Shown here: in pieces, positions 1 to 4,835 of the stretch
Layout: every line of letters starts with the position of its first letter
How positions within the stretch are numbered: position 1 is the stretch's first letter
Source of the DNA: Euryarchaeota archaeon UBA13
GTDB lineage: Archaea; Thermoplasmatota; Poseidoniia; Poseidoniales; Poseidoniaceae
NCBI GenBank assembly: GCA_002495945.1
Contig: DAHU01000120.1
Location: 1-5,626, forward strand
DNA: 5,626 nucleotides
Reading direction: 5' to 3'
The notes under the pieces: model-generated
Told to the model about the DNA's origin: nothing
Seen by the model: only the letters and a program-made list of their open reading frames with translations
Database searches by the model: none
Program-made: the position numbers and the translations under genes

Positions 1-67
1 AGGGGTGGGATCTATTATTCATCCATCAACTAAATGTTACATGACAATTTAGCAATAATGATACAGA

Positions 68-1381
68 ATGGTATTTTACAACCCAGGTAGGACCTCAGAA
101 TATTCTGAAGATCAGATTAATTCAGGGTATCGCTATCACTATCTTGGTGGTGGAAATGAAGTAGGTAACGTTGGTGTAGTCTTAGAAGATAAAACGAAAA
201 ATAGACTGCTTCTAGATTATGGAATTGCTCCCACTTCACCTCCAAAATATCCAAAAGAAGCACCATTTGTAAAAAATGCAATTATCACTCATTCACATGT
301 TGATCATTTAGGAATGGCACCATGGCTGCCTGCTAATTATAACACCAATTTACATGGTACAGAGCTCACTGCAGAAATATCTCGTATGATGTGGAATGAT
401 TGTTACAAAATAAGCAGTATTGAAAAATATCCCCTTCCTTGGGATAAAAGAGACATTGATATTGCTATGGATTCATGGATTACCCATGATTTTAACGATT
501 CATGGATACAAGAAAATTGGAAATTAACATTACTCAACGCCGGTCACATTCCTGGTGCAGGTATGTTAAAGGTAGAAACTGATGACAAAAATATTCTTTT
601 CACTGGCGATTTTGATACTAGAAACTCTCCATTAACAAAAGGAGCAAAACCCGAGGATGTAGATATATTATTCATTGAAGGAACTTATGGCGGGAGGAAC
701 CATGCAGACCAAGAATTGGAACTATCCAGGTTTATTGACAATGTAATAAGAGTAACAGATAATGGTGGTACTATTCTAATTCCAGCCTTTGCCAACGGTA
801 GAACGCAAGATATGATGATGCGACTCCACCAGAATTGTCCCGAGCTTGATGTTCACATTGATGGTATGGGTAAAAGAATAACCAAATTACACCTTGAACA
901 CAATCAATTTTTACGTAACCCATCTGCACTTAATGATGCTTGGAACTGGTCAAAAAGAGTATCAAGTAAATCTGATAGGAAAAAAGCCCTTGAAGCCGAT
1001 GTAATCATATCAACATCAGGTATGTTGCAAGGCGGCCCAGCAATATGGTATCTCAACAGGCTAAGGCATAATATGGAAAATGAAATTTTCTTTACTGGTT
1101 ATCAGGCAAAAGACACAGGAGGTAGAAAACTGCAAACCAAGTCACGTTTAGACATTTTTGGTAAAGAAGTTAACATACCCCTTAATTGGGAAAAATTTTC
1201 ATTCTCAACCCACGCAGGTCACAAAGAAATAACTGAATTCGTTTATTCATGTGATCCACAAGACGTTATAATTTACCACACAGATCCCAATAATTCCAGA
1301 CCCCACTTAGTAGAGGAATTGGAGAGCAATGGAATCAACACCCATTCACCAGAGAATGGTCATTCATACATCATTGAATAA
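68..1381 (+). CDS. beta-CASP metallo-beta-lactamase-fold ribonuclease, aCPSF2-like
   Basis: Likely a cytoplasmic zinc-dependent RNA nuclease (endo- and/or 5'-3' exonuclease) in RNA processing or decay. Seen: the metallo-beta-lactamase motifs are complete, with D50, the HSHVDH signature (H75, H77, D79, H80), H160 in NAGHIPGAG and D181 in FTGDFDT. The inserted beta-CASP domain follows, with motif A at E204 (IEGTYGG), PAFANGRTQ (239-247), SGMLQGGP (317-324) and TGYQAKDTGGR (343-353). Motif B is H382 in STHAGH and motif C is H404. At 437 residues with no N-terminal KH domains it matches the short archaeal aCPSF2 class rather than aCPSF1; aRNase J is the other possibility. Oddities are HTDP where many relatives have HGE after the motif C histidine, and a duplicated DSWI (135-138, 144-147). 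The ATG at 68 starts just before the conserved YLGGGNEVG strand. No clear TATA box or ribosome site precedes it. It converges on the cupredoxin gene, with 2 bp between stop codons. Confidence 0.93.
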   Translation: MVFYNPGRTSEYSEDQINSGYRYHYLGGGNEVGNVGVVLEDKTKNRLLLDYGIAPTSPPKYPKEAPFVKNAIITHSHVDHLGMAPWLPANYNTNLHGTELTAEISRMMWNDCYKISSIEKYPLPWDKRDIDIAMDSWITHDFNDSWIQENWKLTLLNAGHIPGAGMLKVETDDKNILFTGDFDTRNSPLTKGAKPEDVDILFIEGTYGGRNHADQELELSRFIDNVIRVTDNGGTILIPAFANGRTQDMMMRLHQNCPELDVHIDGMGKRITKLHLEHNQFLRNPSALNDAWNWSKRVSSKSDRKKALEADVIISTSGMLQGGPAIWYLNRLRHNMENEIFFTGYQAKDTGGRKLQTKSRLDIFGKEVNIPLNWEKFSFSTHAGHKEITEFVYSCDPQDVIIYHTDPNNSRPHLVEELESNGINTHSPENGHSYIIE

Positions 1382-1383
1382 TG

Positions 1384-1905
1384 TTAAATTTTAGCAATAT
1401 CATCAATTCTTGTTCTAAAATAAATCAAACCAATAACACATACACCAGCGGCCAATAGTAAATTCGTACTAATTTTTGAATCATTTTGATTTAACACATC
1501 ATCATTTTTAGTTTCAATCCCAGTTTCTACAGTGGTGTTGTTTAATTGTACATCATTAACGGTAATTTGACCAAGCATTCCAAGGTCTCTATGAGGCTCA
1601 CAGTAAAACTCATACACTCCAGATTGAGTATAATTGAATGTGTATGTATAGTCAACATTTCTCATTGCGTCTCCAGAATTGAACAACTCATTTACTTCAA
1701 TAGCATTGTGTGGTAATAACTGACCACTCCAAAGAAACCTAACAGTGTCACCTTCATTTATTGTTAAAGTATCAGGGACGAACCTAATATTTGTGCCAAA
1801 ACCATCTACTGTAACAGTGTGTACTTCTCCTTCATCCTGCAACAGACCAATATCTCCAGACATTGTGACTGCGAATACAAGCAAGACAACTAATCGTTTT
1901 AGCAT
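1384..1905 (-). CDS. membrane-anchored cupredoxin (plastocyanin/halocyanin-like type 1 copper protein)
   Basis: A small blue-copper protein probably displayed on the outer face of the cytoplasmic membrane, acting as an electron carrier or in copper handling. Seen: a short signal peptide (Lys-Arg, then a hydrophobic stretch, about 1-17) and one cupredoxin domain (about 27-117). All four type 1 copper ligands are present: H66 in LLPHNA, C102 and H105 in YCEPH, and M110 in LGM. A polar linker (118-145) precedes a hydrophobic segment (about 148-163) and a short tail with R164 and R166, so a C-terminal anchor with a cytoplasmic tail is predicted. N-glycosylation sequons occur at N91, N122, N123 and N141. 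The 173-residue length suits a single-domain anchored cupredoxin. It is a single gene, divergent from the zinc-ribbon gene and convergent with the nuclease. A TATA-like element about 27 nt upstream of the ATG suggests leaderless transcription. The redox partner cannot be read from this window. Confidence 0.92.
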   Translation of the reverse strand: MLKRLVVLLVFAVTMSGDIGLLQDEGEVHTVTVDGFGTNIRFVPDTLTINEGDTVRFLWSGQLLPHNAIEVNELFNSGDAMRNVDYTYTFNYTQSGVYEFYCEPHRDLGMLGQITVNDVQLNNTTVETGIETKNDDVLNQNDSKISTNLLLAAGVCVIGLIYFRTRIDDIAKI

Positions 1906-1916
1906 GAAGATGAATT

Positions 1917-1975
1917 AATCGCTTTAGTTTATCAAATAATGTAAAATATCATACAACCTATATTGCGAAGCGATT
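1917..1975. repeat. 8-bp inverted repeat in the divergent promoter region
   Basis: AATCGCTT at 1917-1924 is exactly repeated in inverted form as AAGCGATT at 1968-1975. The centres are 51 bp apart, close to five helical turns. One arm lies between the cupredoxin TATA-like box and its start; the other lies just upstream of the TATA-like box of the zinc-ribbon gene. It could be paired operator sites for a shared regulator, but an 8-bp match in about 100 bp can easily arise by chance. Confidence 0.3.
1928..1936 (-). promoter_or_regulatory. TATA-like box of the cupredoxin gene
   Basis: On the minus strand this reads TTTGATAAA. Its centre lies about 27 nt upstream of the cupredoxin ATG at 1905, the usual archaeal TATA-to-start distance. 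Transcription would then begin at or next to the start codon, and no Shine-Dalgarno-like sequence lies between. The match to a TATA consensus is moderate, so this call rests mainly on position. Confidence 0.4.
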
Positions 1976-1981
1976 GAATAG

Positions 1982-1987
1982 TTATAC
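1982..1987 (+). promoter_or_regulatory. TATA-like box of the zinc-ribbon/methyltransferase operon
   Basis: TTATAC within AATAGTTATACCC is centred about 25 nt before the ATG at 2009. This spacing predicts a transcript starting at or beside the start codon. No GGAGG-like site occurs in the 20 bases before the ATG, which supports leaderless translation. A TACCGGTA palindrome (1991-1998) lies between box and start and may be coincidental. Confidence 0.45.
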
Positions 1988-2008
1988 CCTTACCGGTATT
2001 CGATTGGC

Positions 2009-2314
2009 ATGGCAAGGAAAAGACCAACTCGAAGTGGCGGTAACCAAAAACCACGTAAAAAGAAGAGAAAGATGCGCCTGTCATTAAGACAAAATAAAAT
2101 CAAGAAGACCGACGATTATACTGATTCATTAGGCTGGTCAAAATCTGCAGCTGGACGAGTATTAGAAGATGCTCCGAAACCATCAGAACCCGAAACTCTT
2201 GTTGTTCAATGTGATATGTGTGGCTGCCGTCTAAAAATTCCTAAACCCAAGAAACAGAGATACACAGTGAGCTGTTCATATCCTGAATGCAATCACGTAA
2301 TGAAATTCGATTGA
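2009..2314 (+). CDS. basic zinc-ribbon protein of unknown function
   Basis: A 101-residue protein I do not recognise as any named enzyme or ribosomal protein. Residues 1-33 are extremely basic, with runs such as RKKKRKMR (16-23), suggesting binding to RNA, DNA or ribosomes. A polar hinge (34-62) leads to a compact C-terminal zinc ribbon with cysteines at C68 and C71 (CDMC) and C89 and C94 (CSYPEC). C73 is a fifth, probably non-ligand cysteine. The ribbon resembles treble-clef or zinc-ribbon tips in archaeal transcription and translation proteins, but no family can be fixed. The style recalls small proteins of Marine Group II Euryarchaeota, from memory only. The start is supported by the TATA-like box about 25 nt upstream. 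Its stop codon overlaps the ribosome site of the methyltransferase gene 9 bp downstream, so the two are almost certainly co-transcribed. A nucleic-acid-binding role is inference from charge and the ribbon. Confidence 0.85.
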   Translation: MARKRPTRSGGNQKPRKKKRKMRLSLRQNKIKKTDDYTDSLGWSKSAAGRVLEDAPKPSEPETLVVQCDMCGCRLKIPKPKKQRYTVSCSYPECNHVMKFD

Positions 2315-2316
2315 GG
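2313..2316 (+). promoter_or_regulatory. Shine-Dalgarno site of the FkbM methyltransferase gene
   Basis: GAGG overlaps the TGA stop (2312-2314) of the zinc-ribbon gene and lies 7 nt before the ATG at 2324. It is complementary to the CCUC core at the 3' end of 16S rRNA. It fixes the methyltransferase start and indicates translation from a polycistronic message. Confidence 0.65.
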
Positions 2317-2323
2317 ATTTATA

Positions 2324-3163
2324 ATGCTTAAATCGCTTTATTGGCGAGTAAATTTTTTCTTGAAAAATAGAAAATCTAAACGGTTAAAAAAACGCCTTGA
2401 TGGTAATGTTTCGGCACTAACTGTAAACACAAAAAACGGGACCTTTCTTGTTGACGCCGCAGATCTTGAAGTAGGCGCTAAACTAAGGACAAAAGGCGAG
2501 TATGGAATCGACGAAATCAATCGAATATCAAATTATATTGACAATGATTCTAAGGTATTGATTGTTGGTGCTCATATTGGTTCCTTAGCAATACCAGTCG
2601 CTAAAATATGTTCAGAAGTAACTGCAATAGAAGCAAACCCAAATAATTTCAAACTATTTGAAACGAATATAAAATTAAATAATGTTTCAAACATTGTTGC
2701 CCATAATATAGCCGCAAGTGAAAAGGAAGAGATAATACAATTTCAGTTGAATACAGTCAATTCTGGCGGCAGTAAAAGAGTCCCAGTAAACAATAACTAC
2801 ATGTATACATATGACAATCCAGAGGTTATAGGTGTAGAAGCCTATTCACTCGATTCATATCTTTCAAACAAAAATTTTGATCTAGTACTCATAGATATAG
2901 AAGGTTCAGAATATTTTGCCATGCGGGGGATGAAAGAAATTCTCTCAAATACAAACACCCTAATTGTTGAATTTCTCCCCCATCACATAACTAATGTAGC
3001 AGGTGTTACTTTAACAGATTTTGTCGACAACATACCAAAACATTTGACCCAACTCACCATTCCATCAAAGGATTCTACATACCCAATCACTGTTGGCGTT
3101 GCCACACTCGAACAAATGTTTAATTCAGGACATGGTGATGATGGGATAATTTTTCATAACTAA
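2324..3163 (+). CDS. FkbM-family SAM-dependent methyltransferase
   Basis: A class I S-adenosylmethionine methyltransferase of the FkbM type, a family that usually O-methylates sugars, polysaccharide residues or small molecules and is common in surface-glycan loci. Seen: a basic N-terminal segment (1-25, no signal peptide), then motif I VLIVGAHIG (78-86), and the acidic ribose-binding residue E103 in AIEANP ending the second strand. Next come a conserved-looking NAIAxSxxE-type region (about 125-136), the family hallmark IDIEGSE (190-196) and IVEFLPHH (214-221). At 279 residues it is full length for the family. The ATG at 2324 is supported by GAGG 7 nt upstream. It is the second gene of an operon with the zinc-ribbon protein and converges on the deacetylase-like gene with an 11-bp gap. 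The substrate is unknown; a glycan is inferred from the neighbouring formyltransferase and glycosyltransferase. Confidence 0.93.
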   Translation: MLKSLYWRVNFFLKNRKSKRLKKRLDGNVSALTVNTKNGTFLVDAADLEVGAKLRTKGEYGIDEINRISNYIDNDSKVLIVGAHIGSLAIPVAKICSEVTAIEANPNNFKLFETNIKLNNVSNIVAHNIAASEKEEIIQFQLNTVNSGGSKRVPVNNNYMYTYDNPEVIGVEAYSLDSYLSNKNFDLVLIDIEGSEYFAMRGMKEILSNTNTLIVEFLPHHITNVAGVTLTDFVDNIPKHLTQLTIPSKDSTYPITVGVATLEQMFNSGHGDDGIIFHN

Positions 3164-3174
3164 ATTTAAACTGT

Positions 3175-3960
3175 TCAAATATCATTATTTTTCATTATTT
3201 CATCAAATGGAAAATTTGATATTTCTGAATTAATTGAAATCATTAAACTATTATTTTTTTCTTCCAATAAAGACTGATAATTAGCCAAATTATCCCCTCC
3301 AATCTTTGACCAAGAAAATGGATGTATTAAGATATGAACTTTTTTACAATCAGATTCAATTACATCTAATGGATGACCGTACTTCCACTGATGATTTGAA
3401 TCAGAAATATATTTTATCGCCGGATTTTTTGGAACATTACCATCGAAATATTCGAAATATAAATCACCGTAAGCATTTATCACACCGTCAATTTTTATGT
3501 TATTTTGTAATAATTGTGGATTTAAATTAGGTCTATGAAATGAGAAACGGTCGATTGTCGTATTCAATCTATTCTCAAACAAATCTCGGAAAAAGTAAAA
3601 CTCTTGTTTAACTAAATCTACGTTGCTACTACTTGGAGAAAAATGAATACCAATCTTATGTCCTAATTCACTAATTTTTCTTATTATGTTAAGACTTTCA
3701 TGAGATATTGCATTGTATGTACTGTTGTTAAGTTGAATAAAATAACTAGCCTTAACATCCATTTCATGTTCAATAATTGCTAGTTTCAAAGCTCTTTCTA
3801 AAGAAAATTCAACATCATGCCTAATGATACAGAAACTACCAGTTTCATTATTTATCTCAGCATAGTCTAATATCGGTAAGTTATCTAACAATTGTTGTAG
3901 AATATGTCTATATTCATCATATGAGAATGGGGTATAGGGAAAATTACTCTTCGAACTCAT
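3175..3960 (-). CDS. polysaccharide-deacetylase-fold protein (divergent CE4/NodB type, possibly WbmS-like)
   Basis: A 261-residue cytoplasmic-looking protein (no signal peptide or membrane segment) with a degenerate NodB/CE4 pattern. Seen: IIRHDVEFS (45-53) in place of motif 1 TFDDG, the strand ASYFIQL (71-77), and LGHKIGIHFS (99-108) in place of motif 2. FSFHRPN (139-145) takes the place of motif 3, and VHILIHPFSW (208-217) that of the last His motif. D49, H106, H142 and H213 are candidate metal or catalytic residues; the second His of the usual HxxxH (position 110) is Ser. The family is related to WbmS-type proteins of bacterial O-antigen loci, from memory. It follows the formyltransferase with a 17-bp overlap and has its own GAGG site, so the two should be translationally coupled. 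Inferred role: removing an acyl group from a nucleotide-linked amino sugar, or another hydrolytic step. It looks AT-richer than the left-hand genes and rich in Asn, Ile and Lys, as glycan-locus genes often are. Confidence 0.87.
   Translation of the reverse strand: MSSKSNFPYTPFSYDEYRHILQQLLDNLPILDYAEINNETGSFCIIRHDVEFSLERALKLAIIEHEMDVKASYFIQLNNSTYNAISHESLNIIRKISELGHKIGIHFSPSSSNVDLVKQEFYFFRDLFENRLNTTIDRFSFHRPNLNPQLLQNNIKIDGVINAYGDLYFEYFDGNVPKNPAIKYISDSNHQWKYGHPLDVIESDCKKVHILIHPFSWSKIGGDNLANYQSLLEEKNNSLMISINSEISNFPFDEIMKNNDI
3185..3200 (+). terminator. T-rich tract, possible archaeal terminator for the methyltransferase operon
   Basis: A plus-strand tract TTATTTTTCATTATTT lies 22-37 nt beyond the methyltransferase stop, inside the 3' coding end of the converging gene. 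Archaeal transcription often ends at U-rich tracts without a hairpin. No stem-loop precedes it, and AT richness alone could explain it. Confidence 0.3.
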
Positions 3961-4669
3961 TTATTGACGCCTCGTTAATGTATAGTCGTTCTCCATTATT
4001 CATAGTGATGTAAGCCGATGGGTAAGGTCCGTTAAGCGCTCTAACCATCCTTTCTGCATCCTTTGCACTCATATCTCTGGTTATCTCACCATCGCTAGGA
4101 TTTCGTTTAATTGTATAAGTTGCTTCTTTTTCGTCTTGTTGAATAACTTGTAATTCAGGCCAACTATGCAGAATATTTTTCAAATTGTTAACCAAAATTG
4201 CACAAATCTTCCTGATCAAAATTGCGGCAGTATCCTGGTCATTAATAGCGAACTTTTCCTGAAAAATTATACCACCATTATCGATTCCTTCAGCCAAATA
4301 AAAAAGGGTAACTCCCGATTCTTTCAGTCCGTCAATAATGGCCCAATTTATGGGTGCCCGCCCTCGCCTCTTTGGTAATAGTGAGGGATGGAAACCAATT
4401 CCTTGTTTATGATTTAGTAGCCTTTCATCAAGTAGAAATGGGTGGCCTATTACCAAGTAAATATCAAAATCCAACGTCGAGATAATTTCAAAATTATGGT
4501 TTACATTTTCCGTTAATGTGTAATTTAAATTATTTTGCTCACACATATTCTTCAGGTAGAATGAATCATTTGGTATGAAGGAATGAACGATTTCTAAACC
4601 TTCATCTTTAATCAACGAATCGAAACAACTGTGCCATTTATCGTTTCCAATATACACTAACCTAGTCAT
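3944..4669 (-). CDS. Fmt/ArnA-like formyltransferase, probable sugar N-formyltransferase
   Basis: A 10-formyltetrahydrofolate-dependent formyltransferase, probably N-formylating an amino sugar linked to a nucleotide in the cytoplasm. Seen: an N-terminal Rossmann-like domain starting at LVYIGND (4-10), then the catalytic loop IGFHPSLLPKRRGRAPINWA (91-110) with H94. ESGVTLFYLAEGIDNGGII (117-135) follows, with D130 as the expected catalytic aspartate. A short C-terminal domain has the signature YTIKRNPSDGEI (185-196) and MVRALNGPYPSAY (208-220), as in the Fmt and ArnA formyltransferase C-terminal fold. At 241 residues it is shorter than methionyl-tRNA formyltransferase (about 310). Archaea do not formylate initiator tRNA, so a sugar substrate is more likely. 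The usual Asn two residues before the catalytic His is Gly92. It is the first gene of a - strand operon, overlapping the deacetylase-like gene by 17 bp and divergent from a glycosyltransferase. The minus-strand AGGAAG (4685-4680) 10 nt before the ATG is a weak ribosome site. Confidence 0.92.
   Translation of the reverse strand: MTRLVYIGNDKWHSCFDSLIKDEGLEIVHSFIPNDSFYLKNMCEQNNLNYTLTENVNHNFEIISTLDFDIYLVIGHPFLLDERLLNHKQGIGFHPSLLPKRRGRAPINWAIIDGLKESGVTLFYLAEGIDNGGIIFQEKFAINDQDTAAILIRKICAILVNNLKNILHSWPELQVIQQDEKEATYTIKRNPSDGEITRDMSAKDAERMVRALNGPYPSAYITMNNGERLYINEASINEFEE
3970..3973 (-). promoter_or_regulatory. Shine-Dalgarno site of the deacetylase-like gene
   Basis: Minus-strand GAGG lies 9 nt before the ATG at 3960, inside the 3' end of the formyltransferase gene. 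It supports that start codon and independent or coupled initiation within a shared message. Confidence 0.5.
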
Positions 4670-4713
4670 TCTTCCACAACTTCCTATTACACGAACCTAC
4701 TTTCCAAAGCGGG

Positions 4714-4722
4714 TATAATTTT
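4714..4722 (-). promoter_or_regulatory. TATA-like box of the formyltransferase operon
   Basis: The minus strand reads AAAATTATA here, about 45-50 nt before the ATG at 4669. Transcription starting about 25 nt downstream would give a leader of about 20 nt containing AGGAAG, a partial ribosome site 10 nt before the start. Position and sequence fit an archaeal promoter, but the surrounding DNA is AT-rich. Confidence 0.4.
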
Positions 4723-4770
4723 GTATTGTTATTTTCTTCCCAGTCTACAATATAAACCTATATCCTCCAT

Positions 4771-4811
4771 TATTTCAACAATTTTTCATACATTGTGCAG
4801 TTGTTGAAATA
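4771..4811. repeat. perfect 11-bp inverted repeat in the formyltransferase-glycosyltransferase intergenic region
   Basis: TATTTCAACAA (4771-4781) and TTGTTGAAATA (4801-4811) are exact inverted copies separated by 19 nt. Arm centres are 30 bp apart, about three helical turns, so a dimeric regulator could contact both arms on one face. As RNA the stem could extend to 13 pairs with one G-U (4771-4783 with 4799-4811) and a 15-nt loop. The right arm runs into a TATA-like GAAATATAG just ahead of the glycosyltransferase. It is either an operator for the divergent glycan genes or a leader hairpin. Confidence 0.65.
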
Positions 4812-4814
4812 TAG
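4806..4814 (+). promoter_or_regulatory. candidate TATA box of the glycosyltransferase gene, overlapping the inverted repeat
   Basis: GAAATATAG is centred about 26 nt before the GTG at 4836, the spacing expected for a leaderless archaeal transcript starting at that codon. A second candidate, AATATAAAC at 4749-4757, would give a leader of about 55 nt containing most of the inverted repeat. The sequence alone does not decide between them. Confidence 0.35.
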
Positions 4815-4835
4815 TTGAAACCCCACCCTACAAAT

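Noticed and set aside
1..67. Possible 3' end of an upstream gene
   Set aside because: All three plus frames run open from base 1 to stops at 31-33, 50-52 and 42-44. The stretch is too short to recognise a protein or choose a frame, and it shows no clear TATA box at the expected distance before the ATG at 68.
1382..1393. AT-rich junction between nuclease and cupredoxin genes as a bidirectional terminator
   Set aside because: Only a four-base T run and no stem-loop; the genes converge with a 2-bp gap and no convincing termination signal is visible.
1991..1998. TACCGGTA palindrome upstream of the zinc-ribbon gene
   Set aside because: Eight-base palindromes are expected about once per 250 bp by chance, so position alone does not make it an operator.
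2338..2520. Minus-strand open frame of 60 codons
   Set aside because: It lies wholly inside the FkbM methyltransferase gene on the opposite strand, has low-complexity composition and no recognisable domain.
3306..3530. Plus-strand open frame of 74 codons
   Set aside because: It is a shadow opposite the deacetylase-like gene, whose conserved motifs confirm the minus strand as coding.
4166..4378. Plus-strand open frame of 70 codons
   Set aside because: It is a shadow opposite the formyltransferase catalytic region, with no promoter or ribosome site of its own.
3944..4669. Methionyl-tRNA formyltransferase (fmt) annotation
   Set aside because: The fold matches, but the protein is short, the catalytic Asn is Gly, it sits beside glycan genes, and archaea do not use formylmethionine for initiation.
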